From Gemmatimonadaceae bacterium (GTDB lineage: Bacteria; Gemmatimonadota; Gemmatimonadetes; Gemmatimonadales; Gemmatimonadaceae), in NCBI GenBank assembly GCA_025934775.1, contig JAICWO010000015.1, positions 1 through 64,000 of the forward strand: a stretch of 64,000 nucleotides of DNA, given 5' to 3'. A program made the translations under genes and the position numbers. Shown piece by piece: positions 25,963-35,429 of this stretch. The notes beneath the pieces are model-generated. The model was not told the origin of the DNA, searched no databases, and was given only the letters and a program-made list of their open reading frames with translations. Positions within the stretch are counted from its first letter, which is position 1, and every line of letters starts with the position of its first letter.

Positions 25963-26361
25963 GTGCCCGTCGCATTCACCGACCGCGAGCTGGACATCAT
26001 GGCCGTGCTCTGGGAGCACGGGCCGTCCACCGTGGCGGAAGTCCGCGAGCGGCTGCGCGACGCGCTGAGCCACAACGCGGTCGCGACGATGCTCACGATC
26101 CTCGAGAAGAAGAAGCACGTGGGGCACACCGAAGAAGGGCGCGCGTTTCGCTACCGCGCGCTCGTCGCGCGTGAGGAAGCAGGCCGCAGCGCGTTCACGC
26201 GTATGATCGACACGATCTTCGGTGGATCGGCCGAGGCGCTGCTGACGCATTTCGTGCGCGATCGGAAGCTCGAGCCGGACGAGATCGCGCGCATCCGTGC
26301 GTTGCTCGACGAGCAGCTCGAGAAGCGCGAGCGCGTGCACGCGCGGCGTCGGCGCTCGTGA
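25963..26361 (+). CDS. BlaI/MecI/CopY family repressor
   Basis: 132 residues: a winged helix (about 5-75: TDRELDIMAVLWEHGPSTVA, then NAVATMLTILEKKKHVGHTE) and a C-terminal dimerisation helix set. Family members repress by binding inverted repeats and are released by a membrane sensor protease (BlaR1/MecR1, M56). No M56 gene is adjacent; instead a TonB-dependent-receptor-like gene follows 130 bases downstream. The GTG start has an AGGAG site. Two CTCCTAAA-type operators upstream imply autoregulation. Confidence 0.88.
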   Translation: MPVAFTDRELDIMAVLWEHGPSTVAEVRERLRDALSHNAVATMLTILEKKKHVGHTEEGRAFRYRALVAREEAGRSAFTRMIDTIFGGSAEALLTHFVRDRKLEPDEIARIRALLDEQLEKRERVHARRRRS

Positions 26362-26491
26362 GGCCGCGGCTGCCTGCAACCCTCCTTGCCAACGTCGTGT
26401 CGAACTCTCCAGGCCCCGCTGCGTTGGTCCGTGCTCGTTCCATTGGCTGACGTCATTCACGACTCCCACACCGCGTGACGAGAAGCGACCG

Positions 26492-29400
26492 ATGACACGC
26501 TCGATACACCGTCCGAGGGCACGACACCTCCTCGCGGTCCTCCTCTGCCTCGCGCCCCCCGCCGCCGCCCGCGCGCAGCGGCCGCAGGTCATCCAGGGCC
26601 GCGTCACCAGCGACAGCGGCGCCGCCATCGCGGGCGCCGACGTCATCGTCACGGTCGCGCCAACCGCCGAGACGATCTCGGGCAAGTCCGACTCGAGCGG
26701 CGCGTACCGCGTGGTGATCGCCAAGCCCACCGGCGAGTACATCCTCTATATCGGCGCGCTCGGCCGCAAACCGTTCCGCCAGCGCGTCACCATCAAAGCG
26801 CCCGACAGCGTCGCGGTGGTGAATGCCAAGCTCGCCCCGACGGTGACGCAGGTTGCAGGCGTACGGGTGCAGGCGCGCAAGGCGCGGCCGCAGCGGACGA
26901 TCGGCAACGAAACGGGCTTCGGCACCGACGCGACCGACAAGACGTTCGATGGCGTGAACGGCGCGCTGCCGCCGGACCTCCAAGGCAACCTCGACGCGAT
27001 GGCATCGCTCATCCCCGGACTCTCGACGTCGCCAAACGGCGTCTCCGCGTTCGGCTTGGGAGCGGACAATAATTCAACAACGCTCAATGGCCTCGCGTTC
27101 AGCGGCGGCGATCTGCCGCGCGACGCGCGGACGACGACGCGCTTCCGCACCTCGCCGTGGGATCCGACGGTCGGCGGCTTCAACGGCGTGCAGACCGCGG
27201 TCACGCTGCAGTCCGGCGGCAACATCTCGCGGCGCAGCGGGCACGTGACGCTCGATGCGCCGGCGATGCAGTTCTCCGATCCGGTCGCGAGCCGCGCCGG
27301 CCAGAAGTTCACGAACATCGCGCTGGATGAAGGCGGCCAGGGCGCGTACAAGCTCGACGCCATCTGGTACAATTTCGGCGCGCACTTCGCGCGGCAGACG
27401 GCGTCGACGGCGTCGCTGCTCGACTTGGACCCCGGCGCGCTCGTGCGCGCCGGCATCTCGCCCGACTCGGCGGCGCACCTCATCGCACTACTCCAGAGCA
27501 TGCACGTGCCGGTGACGATGGGCGGCATCCCCGACGACCGCACGACGACGACGGCATCGTTCATCGAGCGCGTCGATCGTGCGCCAGCCTCGCCGACGAA
27601 ACCGAACGGACCGCCCGGCGCGTCGCTCGCGGTGACGGGGTTCGGGCGCTACTCGCTGTCGCAGGCGGCGTCGCTCTCGCCGACGGCGCTGCCGGCGTTC
27701 TCCGGCAAGACGACGACCGCGATGGCCGGTGTGCAGGGCCTCTACTCCACGTATTTCGGCCACGACGGCGACTACGTGAGCGAGACGACGACGAGCGTCT
27801 CGGTGAACGACAACCGCGGCACGCCGTACCTCGAGCTGCCGAGCGGCAGCGTGCTCGTCGCGTCGGACCTTGGGAACGGCGCGTCGGGGCTCGGCTCGCT
27901 CGCGTTCGGCGGCAACAGCACGCTCCAGAGCAACTCGAGCACCTGGACGTGGGAAACGATCAACCAGACGGATTTTCTTCTGCGCGGCAAGCAGAATTTG
28001 CCGATGAAGATCTATCTGCAGTCGCGCTTCGACGGCTTCGACCAGACGGTCGCGGCGAACCGGCTCGGCCGCTACAGCTTCGCGTCGCTTGCCGGCGTGG
28101 CGAACAACACGCCGACGAGTTTTTCGAGAACGCTCAACGCGCCGTCGCGGTCGGGCGGCGAGTGGATCGGCGCCGGCGCGTTCGGCGGCGACTTCAATCT
28201 TGGCAAGGTGACGCTCACCGGCGGGGTGCGTGTCGATGCCAACGCGTTCACGGCGGCGCCGGCGTACAACAGCCAGGTGGACCAGCTCTTTGGCGCGCGC
28301 ACCGACCACACGCCGGGCGGCGTTTCCGTGAGCCCGCGGCTCGGCTTCACCTGGCTCATGAAAGGACAGCGCGGCTACTCCGTGCTGGCCACGCCGATGT
28401 CGATCGTCTCGTCGGGACCGATTCAGGTTCGCGGCGGCATTGGCAAGTTTCAGAGCACGTTCCGGCCAACGCTCCTCGCCGACGCGATCTCGTCGACTGG
28501 CTTGCCGGGGAGCACGCAGCAACTGCTCTGCATCGGCGCCGCGGCGCCGGTTCCCGACTGGCAGGCGTTCGCGAATGACGTGAGCGCCGTTCCCAACCAG
28601 TGCACCGGCGGCACGGGCAACCTCGCGGACACCGCCCGCGCCGTGACGCTGTTCGACCGAAACTTCGCGCCGGCCGAGAGCTGGCGCGGGAACCTCGGTG
28701 TCACGACCGACATGCTCTTCACCCACTGGTCGATCGACGGCACGTACTCGCTGAATCTGCACCAGCCGGGGACGGTCGACCTCAACTTCGCGGGCACGCC
28801 GCAATTCTCGCTCGCGAACGAAGGGAATCGCCCGGTGTTCGTCGCGCCCACGAGCATCGTCGCGTCGACTGGCGCGGTCTCGGCGGTCGAGGCGCGGTCG
28901 CACGCCGAGTTCGGCCGTGTGGCCGAGCAGGTCTCGGATCTGCGCGGCGACGCGAAGCAGCTCGCGGTCTACGCGATTCCGAACCTTCCCTTTCGCTTCG
29001 GCATTCTACTTCTTGGATATACATACTCTGATGCGCGCGTGCAGGGGCGCGGCTTCGACCAGAGCACCGGCGGCGATCCGCGCGCCGTCGAATGGTCGAT
29101 GGCGCCGTTCACGCCGCGCCACCAGTTCACGGCGCAGCTCGCGCGAACGTTCATGCAGGGCCACCTCGGCGCGTCGGGGCTGGTCAAGGTGCAGTCGGGT
29201 TTCCCGTTCACGCCGATCGTGGGCGGCGACATCAACGGCGACGGCAGCTCCAACGACCGCGCATTCGTATTCGATCCCGCGACGGCGGATCCGACGGTCG
29301 CGAGCGGCCTGCGCGCGCTGATGCAAAACGGGCCAGCCGCCGCGCGCGACTGCCTGAGCGCGCAGATCGGCGAGATCGTCGGCCGGAACAGTTGCGTCGG

Positions 29401-30166
29401 TCCGTGGAGCGCGACGGCCAACGCGAACTTCGCGTGGCTCCGAGTGCCGCACACGAACGACCGCGCGAACCTCTTCATCAGCTTCGCGAACATCACCGGC
29501 GGATTGGACGAGCTGCTGCACGGCGAGAACAACCTGCACGGGTGGGGCACGTTCCCGCTCCCCGATCAGTTGCTGTATCAGGTGCGCGGCTTCGACCAGA
29601 ACGCGAAGCGCTTCATCTACGAGGTGAATCCGCGCTTCGGGAGCACGAGCCCCGCAACGACGACGCGTCGTTCGCCGTTCCGGATCACCCTCGACCTCTC
29701 GCTCACGCTCGGCCGCTCGCCGCAGGAGCAGCAGGTCGAGCAGAACATTCGCGTCAAACCGCATCTCGTCGGCACGCGCGCGACGGCGGACTCGATCCAG
29801 GCCCGGTTCATGAAGCAGCAGTTCTCGGACATCTACGCGATCATGCTGCACTTCGCCGACTCGCTCGCGTTGTCGCGCGATCAGGTGGAGGCGATGCAAG
29901 CCGAGCAGAAGGTGCTCAAGGCAGAAGCGGACAGCATCTACGCTGGACTCGCGGCGTACCTCGTCGCGCTGCCGGCGAACTTCGACGTGCCCGAAGCGGC
30001 GAAGCACGTGACCGACGCGGGGAACGCGATGTGGAACAAGGTCTATGCGGAGAAGGCGTTCCTCGTGAAGACGCTCACGCCGGGACAGCTCCGGCTGCTT
30101 CCGGGACCGCTCCGGAACATGGTCGAGGTGCCGAACTTCAAAGGCCGGTTCTTCTTCGGCTTCTGA
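26492..30166 (+). CDS. TonB-dependent-receptor-like outer-membrane protein
   Basis: 1224 residues. Signal peptide (HLLAVLLCLAPPAAARAQ), then a carboxypeptidase-regulatory-like beta-sandwich at about 30-110 (IQGRVTSDSGAAIAGADVIV). A plug-like region follows at about 160-260 (LDAMASLIPGLSTSPNGVSA, then NNSTTLNGLAFSGGDLPRDA). A long series of barrel strands leads to FRITLDLSLTLGRSPQEQQV. Unusually, about 130 further residues of helical sequence follow before the aromatic end GRFFFGF. The family imports large substrates using TonB; the substrate is unknown. It is downstream of a BlaI-type regulator. Confidence 0.75.
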   Translation: MTRSIHRPRARHLLAVLLCLAPPAAARAQRPQVIQGRVTSDSGAAIAGADVIVTVAPTAETISGKSDSSGAYRVVIAKPTGEYILYIGALGRKPFRQRVTIKAPDSVAVVNAKLAPTVTQVAGVRVQARKARPQRTIGNETGFGTDATDKTFDGVNGALPPDLQGNLDAMASLIPGLSTSPNGVSAFGLGADNNSTTLNGLAFSGGDLPRDARTTTRFRTSPWDPTVGGFNGVQTAVTLQSGGNISRRSGHVTLDAPAMQFSDPVASRAGQKFTNIALDEGGQGAYKLDAIWYNFGAHFARQTASTASLLDLDPGALVRAGISPDSAAHLIALLQSMHVPVTMGGIPDDRTTTTASFIERVDRAPASPTKPNGPPGASLAVTGFGRYSLSQAASLSPTALPAFSGKTTTAMAGVQGLYSTYFGHDGDYVSETTTSVSVNDNRGTPYLELPSGSVLVASDLGNGASGLGSLAFGGNSTLQSNSSTWTWETINQTDFLLRGKQNLPMKIYLQSRFDGFDQTVAANRLGRYSFASLAGVANNTPTSFSRTLNAPSRSGGEWIGAGAFGGDFNLGKVTLTGGVRVDANAFTAAPAYNSQVDQLFGARTDHTPGGVSVSPRLGFTWLMKGQRGYSVLATPMSIVSSGPIQVRGGIGKFQSTFRPTLLADAISSTGLPGSTQQLLCIGAAAPVPDWQAFANDVSAVPNQCTGGTGNLADTARAVTLFDRNFAPAESWRGNLGVTTDMLFTHWSIDGTYSLNLHQPGTVDLNFAGTPQFSLANEGNRPVFVAPTSIVASTGAVSAVEARSHAEFGRVAEQVSDLRGDAKQLAVYAIPNLPFRFGILLLGYTYSDARVQGRGFDQSTGGDPRAVEWSMAPFTPRHQFTAQLARTFMQGHLGASGLVKVQSGFPFTPIVGGDINGDGSSNDRAFVFDPATADPTVASGLRALMQNGPAAARDCLSAQIGEIVGRNSCVGPWSATANANFAWLRVPHTNDRANLFISFANITGGLDELLHGENNLHGWGTFPLPDQLLYQVRGFDQNAKRFIYEVNPRFGSTSPATTTRRSPFRITLDLSLTLGRSPQEQQVEQNIRVKPHLVGTRATADSIQARFMKQQFSDIYAIMLHFADSLALSRDQVEAMQAEQKVLKAEADSIYAGLAAYLVALPANFDVPEAAKHVTDAGNAMWNKVYAEKAFLVKTLTPGQLRLLPGPLRNMVEVPNFKGRFFFGF

Positions 30167-30192
30167 CCGGCGGCTTCTGACAATTCCCATAC

Positions 30193-30221
30193 TTGCCCAC
30201 TATATCCGTTACGGATATAGT
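30193..30221 (+). promoter_or_regulatory. PadR gene promoter, probably leaderless
   Basis: -35 TTGCCC (30193-30198), 17-base spacer, -10 TATAGT (30216-30221). The ATG at 30227 lies only five bases after the -10, so transcription should begin at or next to the start codon. No ribosome site is present. Confidence 0.6.
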
Positions 30222-30224
30222 GGG
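30196..30224. promoter_or_regulatory. Palindromic operator of the PadR gene
   Basis: A perfect 13-base inverted repeat around TTA: left arm CCCACTATATCCG, right arm CGGATATAGTGGG. It covers the whole spacer and the -10 hexamer. PadR proteins bind such ATAT-containing palindromes, so this is probably the autoregulatory site. Confidence 0.7.
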
Positions 30225-30226
30225 TC

Positions 30227-30586
30227 ATGGCACACGACGACCCCCGAGCGCACCTGCCGCTCACGCCGATCGTCCTGCACATCCTGATCGCGCTCGGCGA
30301 CGGCGAGCGTCACGGCTACGCGATCGCGCAGGAGATCGAGATGGAGTTCTACGGCGCGATCCGCGTGGGGCCGGGCACGATGTACGGGTCGATCCAGCGG
30401 ATGCTCGGCGCCAAGCTGATCGAGGAAGCGCATCCGCGGAAGCGGGACGATGCGGACGCGCGCCGGCGCTACTATCGCGCGACGGCACTCGGGAACAAGG
30501 TCAAGCAGCTCGAGCTCGAGCGCCTCGAGACGCTGCTGCGCTACGCCAACGTCCGCCGGGCGGCGCATCGACCGGGCATCGCATGA
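30227..30586 (+). CDS. PadR family transcriptional regulator
   Basis: 119 residues, a winged helix with a short C-terminal dimerisation helix: LTPIVLHILIALGDGERHGY, then the recognition part GPGTMYGSIQRMLGAKLIEE and the wing with DARRRYYRATALGNKV. PadR proteins repress stress- or efflux-related genes and respond to small ligands. Its stop overlaps the ATG of the ADOP permease (ATGA), a pairing well known for ADOP systems in Acidobacteria and Gemmatimonadota. Confidence 0.92.
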   Translation: MAHDDPRAHLPLTPIVLHILIALGDGERHGYAIAQEIEMEFYGAIRVGPGTMYGSIQRMLGAKLIEEAHPRKRDDADARRRYYRATALGNKVKQLELERLETLLRYANVRRAAHRPGIA

Positions 30587-33249
30587 TTCGCGCGCTGCTA
30601 TTCCGAACATACCGGCTCTCGCTGCGACTCTATCCGCCAGCGTTCCGCGAGCGCTTCGGCGATGAGATGGTGGATTTCGCCGAGTCGCGGATGCGCGACG
30701 CGCGCGGCACCGCGGCGTCGATGCTCGCCGTCTGCCGAATCGCCGTAGATCTCTCGGCGAGTGTGCCGCGTGAGTGGCGCAACCTGTTTCGCGAGCGGCG
30801 CGCCGCGCGCCTGCTGTCGGCCGCCAACCCCTTTGCTCCGAGGAGTGACATGGACATCCTGCGGCAAGATCTCCGCTTTGCGCTGCGCAGTCTCGCACGC
30901 CGGCCCGCGTTCGCGATCGTCGCGGCGCTCACGCTGGCGCTGGGCACCGGCGCGAACACGGCGATCTTCTCGCTCGTGAACGGCGTGCTCATTCGTCCCC
31001 TGCCGTATCCCGACCCCAGTCGCGTGATGATGGTGAGCGGGACGCAGAACGGACACGGCGCGCAAGGCGTGGTCTACGCGGACTACGTGGATTGGGTTCA
31101 GCAGAATCGGAGCTTCGCCGAGTTGGGCGTGTTTCGTCCGCAGAGCGTGAACATCACGGGCAGCGATCATCCGGATCGCGTCATCGGCTCGTTCGTGTCG
31201 GCGAGCTTTCTCCGCGTGATCGGCGCGAAGATGACGCTCGGCCGCGGGTTCACGGATCGCGAGACCGACCCGCGGACGAAGGCGCCGGTCGCGATCGTGT
31301 CGTACGAGGCATGGCAGTCGCGCTTCGGCGCCGACTCGTCGCTGCTCGGTCGCACGCTCGTGCTCAACGGCACGCCGTTCACCGTCGTCGGCATCACCGT
31401 CCCCAACACGCCCGCGGTCTATGGCAGCGTCGACGTGATGCTACCCGTCGGCTATTACCCGAATGCTCATGGGCTGGATCGCGGAACTCGCGGCGTGTTG
31501 GTGGTTGGCCGGCTGAAGCCGGGCGTGACCGTCGCGGCCGCACAGCACGATCTGTCGGCGATCGAAGACCGACTCGCCGCGCTGTACCCTACCACGAACA
31601 AGGGCACCGGCGCGGAAGTGCAGCCGCTCCGCGACGCGCTCGTTGGGCCGAGCGACCGCACGCAGTTGCTGATTCTGCTGGCGGCGGTCGGTGTCGTGCT
31701 GCTGATCGCGTGCGCGAACGTCGCCAACCTCCAACTTGCGCGCGGATCGTCGCGTGCGCGCGAGCTCTCGGTGCGCGCGGCGCTCGGCGCGGGACGCGCG
31801 CGGATCGCTCGACAGTCACTGACGGAGAGCGTGGTGCTCTCGCTCGTTGGGGGCGCCCTCGGCGTAGCGCTCGCGGTTCCGCTCCTGCACTGGCTCGTCT
31901 CGCTCGTTGGTCCGCAGCTGCCGATCGACGCGTCGACGATTCAGCTCGACACGCGCGTGCTCGCGTTCGCGCTGGCGGTGTCGATCGCCACCGGGCTGCT
32001 GTTCGGATTGCCGGCGGCGTTCAAGGCATCGCGCGTCAGTATCGGTGACATGCTGCGCGTTCGCGCGGGCGCGAACTCGCATGCGCGCACGCGGAACATC
32101 TTGCTCGTCGTACAGCTCGCGCTCTCGATGACGCTGCTGGCATCCGCGGGGCTGCTCGTTCGGTCGCTCATCGCGCTGCAGCGCGTCGATCCGGGGTTCG
32201 ACGGCGACGACGTGCTCACGGCGCAGTTCCGACTTCCGGCCTCGAAGTACGACTCGCCCGACAAGATCACTGCAATGTTCGATCAGACGATCGCCGCGAT
32301 TCGCAGCGTACCCGGCGTGCAAGCAGCGGCGCTGGTCCGCGCGTCGCCGCTGAGCGGAAACGGCGAACAGTACCCGTTCTCCATCGACGGCCAGGCCGCG
32401 GACACGTCGGCCGGCGCGCCGTCGATGCTCATCAACAGCGTGACGCCGCAGTACTTCGCGACGATGCGGATTCCGATTCTCGCCGGACGCGACGTCGCGC
32501 CAAGCGACCGCGCGGGCGCGCTGCCGGTGATCGTGATCAACGAGCTCGCGGCGAAGCAGCTCTGGCACGGCGAGTCGCCAATCGGGAAGCGCGTGCAGTT
32601 CGGCGAAGGCTGGTGGACGGTGATTGGCGTCGCGGCGGACACGCGCCACTTCACGCTCGGCGAGAAGCCGCTGCTCCAAGGCTACGTGCCGCACGCGCAG
32701 CGTCCGCAGGTCTTCACAAGCGTGGTTGTGCGCACGAACGGCGATCCGCTCCGATACGTGAACGCCGTGCGCCAGGCCATCTGGTCGGTCGATCGCGATC
32801 AGCCGGTGTGGCGATTCCGGTCGATGGAGCAGGACATGAGCGCCGCGGTCACCGCGCCGAAGACGCTCATGTGGCTCGCGAGTCTGTTCGCGTTCGTCGC
32901 GCTCGCCGTCGCGGCGGTGGGGGTATACGGCGTGCTGAGCTACACGATCTCGCAGCGCACGCACGAGATCGGCGTTCGCATCGCGCTCGGCGCGGATGCG
33001 CGGCGCGTGCGGGCGATGGTCGTGGGCGAGGGCGCGCGGCTCATCGCGATCTCACTGGCGCTCGGGGCGGGCGTGGCGTTCGCCGCCGCGCGGCTGATGC
33101 GGAGCCAGCTCTTTGGCGTTGGCACGACGGACGCGGTCACGCTGCTCGCGGCGGTCGCGGTGCTGAGCGGGGTCGCGCTGCTTGCGTGCTATCTTCCCGC
33201 CCGTCGCGCGAGCCGGGTGGATCCGATGGTGGCGCTGCGGATGGAGTAG
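30583..33249 (+). CDS. ADOP/FtsX-like duplicated permease
   Basis: 888 residues. An N-terminal segment of about 80 residues typical of ADOP proteins (LSLRLYPPAFRERFGDEMVD) precedes two MacB-type periplasmic core plus FtsX permease units. Membrane helices are near 105-128 (FAIVAALTLALGTGANTAIF), 363-383, 415-435, 460-480, and four near the C-terminus. The conserved RAALGAGRARI and RIALGADARRVRAM coupling segments are present. The permease part usually works with an ABC ATPase; no ATPase gene is adjacent. Regulated with PadR. Confidence 0.9.
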   Translation: MIRALLFRTYRLSLRLYPPAFRERFGDEMVDFAESRMRDARGTAASMLAVCRIAVDLSASVPREWRNLFRERRAARLLSAANPFAPRSDMDILRQDLRFALRSLARRPAFAIVAALTLALGTGANTAIFSLVNGVLIRPLPYPDPSRVMMVSGTQNGHGAQGVVYADYVDWVQQNRSFAELGVFRPQSVNITGSDHPDRVIGSFVSASFLRVIGAKMTLGRGFTDRETDPRTKAPVAIVSYEAWQSRFGADSSLLGRTLVLNGTPFTVVGITVPNTPAVYGSVDVMLPVGYYPNAHGLDRGTRGVLVVGRLKPGVTVAAAQHDLSAIEDRLAALYPTTNKGTGAEVQPLRDALVGPSDRTQLLILLAAVGVVLLIACANVANLQLARGSSRARELSVRAALGAGRARIARQSLTESVVLSLVGGALGVALAVPLLHWLVSLVGPQLPIDASTIQLDTRVLAFALAVSIATGLLFGLPAAFKASRVSIGDMLRVRAGANSHARTRNILLVVQLALSMTLLASAGLLVRSLIALQRVDPGFDGDDVLTAQFRLPASKYDSPDKITAMFDQTIAAIRSVPGVQAAALVRASPLSGNGEQYPFSIDGQAADTSAGAPSMLINSVTPQYFATMRIPILAGRDVAPSDRAGALPVIVINELAAKQLWHGESPIGKRVQFGEGWWTVIGVAADTRHFTLGEKPLLQGYVPHAQRPQVFTSVVVRTNGDPLRYVNAVRQAIWSVDRDQPVWRFRSMEQDMSAAVTAPKTLMWLASLFAFVALAVAAVGVYGVLSYTISQRTHEIGVRIALGADARRVRAMVVGEGARLIAISLALGAGVAFAAARLMRSQLFGVGTTDAVTLLAAVAVLSGVALLACYLPARRASRVDPMVALRME

Positions 33250-33266
33250 TGCGCGCCCGGGCCGAA

Positions 33267-33416
33267 TCTACCGCGGGGGGCGCGGGGGAGCGCGGAGGAA
33301 CTGCGTGGGCCGGCGTGCTCGCCGAGGGCAGTCTCTAATTCTCTAATTCTTTAATTCTTTAATTTCAAATATTGAATCGCAGTTCCCCCCGCGCTCCCCG
33401 CGACCTCCGCGGTAGA
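33267..33416. repeat. 150-base inverted-repeat element with AT-rich core
   Basis: Arms of 38 bases (33267-33304 and 33379-33416) are imperfect reverse complements, starting TCTACCGCGG and ending GGAACTGC. The 74-base spacer contains a run of TAATTCT-type heptamers (four units, 33335-33365), striking in this GC-rich region. It lies between the convergent ADOP and MFS genes. It could end transcription from both sides or be a mobile palindrome; no gene is inside. Confidence 0.75.
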
Positions 33417-33433
33417 ATCGACCGAGGCGCGCT

Positions 33434-34663
33434 CTACCCCCCGAACACGACGCCCCGCCGCTCCCGCCCGGCCGCGGCCGCGATCGCCCCGAGCACGAAG
33501 ACGGTGATCGCGGCGAGCGACATCGCGTTGGCGTACGACGTGTGCTCGGCGAATACCGCCTCGAGGTACGCCACCGAGCTCGCGATGAGCACGCCGCACT
33601 GATAGGCGAAGCCCGGCAGGAACCCGCGGACGTTGTCGGGCGACAGCTCGTTGATGTGCGCCGGGATCACGCCCCACGCGCCCTGCACCATGAACTGCAT
33701 CACGAACGCGCCGAGCATGAGGAGCGGAACCGACGGCGCGAACGCCCAGAGCGGAATCGAGACGATCGCGAGCACGAGCGCGATCACGATCGCCTTGCGC
33801 CGGCCAATGCGATCGGAGTAGTGGCCGAAGAGGATGCCGCCGATGATCGCGCCGACGTTGCCGATCGCCGTGACGACGGCGCGCCGCTGCGGATCGAAGT
33901 GCCAGTCGCGCTGGAGGAACGTGGGATACATGTCCTGCGTGCCGTGCGAGACGAAGTTCATCATCGCCATGAGCACGACGAGATAGGCGAAGAGCTTCCA
34001 GTGCGACGCGATGCCGCGGCCGTACTCGGACCAATTCTTGTGGCGCGTGCGCTCCCAGACTTCGGACTCCTTCACGTGTGAGCGCACGTAGAGCGCGAGC
34101 AGCGCCGGCAGTCCGCCGATGAAGAACATCGGCCGCCAGCCCCAGCGCGGAAATATGAAAAAGAAGCAAACCGCGGCGAGCAGGTTGCCGCAGGCGTAGC
34201 CTTCCTGGAGGAAGCCGGAGAAGATGCCGCGCCGGTTGGCGGGCGATTTCTCCATGGCGAGCGACGCGCCGACGCCCCACTCCCCGCCCATGCCGATGCC
34301 GAACAGCGCGCGCAGGATGAGGAACGACCAGTAGGTGTGCACGAGACCCGTGCACACCTCGACGATCGAATAGAAGATCAGGTCGATCATCAGCGGGAGG
34401 CGGCGGCCGTAGCGATCGGCCATGAGCCCGAAGATGAACGCGCCGACCGGGCGGAACGCGAGCGTCAGCGTGATCGAGAGCGCGATCGCCTTGTCGGTCT
34501 GACCAAACTCTTTCGCGATCGCCGTGAGCGTGAAGCTCACGAGAAAGAAGTCGAACGCGTCGAGGGTCCAACCGAGGAAGCTGGCGATCACCGCCGCCCG
34601 GTGCCCGTCTTCCGGCGGGCTGCCGGGCGCCAACGTCGCGGACTGCGCGGCCGTGGCCGTCAC
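33434..34663 (-). CDS. MFS transporter, carboxylate (SHS)-like
   Basis: 409 residues with about twelve membrane segments. The MFS loop motif is GLMADRYGRR (79-88), repeated in the second half as GHYSDRIGRRKA. The early segment GWTLDAFDFFLVSFTLTAIA resembles the sialate/lactate-type (SHS) subfamily. Expected substrate is a carboxylate such as lactate or sialic acid, by resemblance only. The ATG overlaps the stop of the upstream secreted-protein gene (ATGA). Confidence 0.8.
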   Translation of the reverse strand: MTATAAQSATLAPGSPPEDGHRAAVIASFLGWTLDAFDFFLVSFTLTAIAKEFGQTDKAIALSITLTLAFRPVGAFIFGLMADRYGRRLPLMIDLIFYSIVEVCTGLVHTYWSFLILRALFGIGMGGEWGVGASLAMEKSPANRRGIFSGFLQEGYACGNLLAAVCFFFIFPRWGWRPMFFIGGLPALLALYVRSHVKESEVWERTRHKNWSEYGRGIASHWKLFAYLVVLMAMMNFVSHGTQDMYPTFLQRDWHFDPQRRAVVTAIGNVGAIIGGILFGHYSDRIGRRKAIVIALVLAIVSIPLWAFAPSVPLLMLGAFVMQFMVQGAWGVIPAHINELSPDNVRGFLPGFAYQCGVLIASSVAYLEAVFAEHTSYANAMSLAAITVFVLGAIAAAAGRERRGVVFGG

Positions 34664-35367
34664 TTGATCTCTTCGACTTTGAAGCCCGACACGTGCACGT
34701 CGAGATTGTGGTTCATGCGAATCCCGGCGACGCCTTCGGGGAACATGCCGTGCAGCCCGGCTTTAGAGAATCCTTGCAGCAGCTTTCCGTTGGCAAGGAA
34801 GTGGATCGAGTCGCCCGCGCAGTGAATGAGCAGCGTATTCGTCGTGCTGCCGTCGGCGGCGACCTTGTTGACGGCCGGTGATTCGGTCCACTGCACGATG
34901 GTGTGGAGCTGCGTTTTGTCGTCGGGGCCGGCGCGGTGGCGGATCATGTAGCTGCCGTCCTGCCGGACGATGAAGTACAGGTACTGCGCGTCAGGCGAGT
35001 CGAGGTTGGAGCCGCCGACGACGAGGCCGTACGCTTCGCCGTGGTCGCCGTGGCCGACGTTCTTCTTGGTCTGGTGGAACGTCGCGGTCACCTGGTACGC
35101 GCCGCTCGTCACGTCCTTCGCGCGATAGTAGATCGCGGCCGGTCCCGTGGTGAAGTGATAGCCGTCGCCCATCGTGACGAACTTGACCATCGCCGGCGTC
35201 GCGCTCTTCGCGATCTCCTTCGGATCGAGCGCGATGGACCAGCCGGCGGGCAGCGCCCCACCGCCCTTCGCGGCGATCGTCGGGTCCTTGTCGTTGCCCT
35301 GCTGCTGTTGAGCCGCGAGCGGTGTCGCGACAACCATGGCCGCGATGGCGATCAGTGTTCTGCGCAT
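34660..35367 (-). CDS. Secreted hypothetical protein, lectin-like fold
   Basis: 235 residues with a Sec signal (MRRTLIAIAAMVVATPLAAQ) followed by a Gln-rich stretch. The pattern of strands (GAYQVTATFHQTKKNVGHGD, YLYFIVRQDGSYMIRHRAG, TLLIHCAGDSIHFLANGKLL, IRMNHNLDVHVSGFKVEE) resembles concanavalin-like/DUF1080-type sandwiches, which bind or act on sugars. No catalytic residue can be assigned. Cotranscribed with the MFS transporter. Confidence 0.55.
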   Translation of the reverse strand: MRRTLIAIAAMVVATPLAAQQQQGNDKDPTIAAKGGGALPAGWSIALDPKEIAKSATPAMVKFVTMGDGYHFTTGPAAIYYRAKDVTSGAYQVTATFHQTKKNVGHGDHGEAYGLVVGGSNLDSPDAQYLYFIVRQDGSYMIRHRAGPDDKTQLHTIVQWTESPAVNKVAADGSTTNTLLIHCAGDSIHFLANGKLLQGFSKAGLHGMFPEGVAGIRMNHNLDVHVSGFKVEEIK

Positions 35368-35429
35368 GCTGTTCTCCCCGGATGGCGTTCGGGGGAGATT
35401 ATACGGCGGGCGGGAAGCCGGGAGTAGGG

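Noticed and set aside
27488-28903. Minus-strand frame of 471 codons
   Set aside because: Antisense to the receptor-like gene; no motif.
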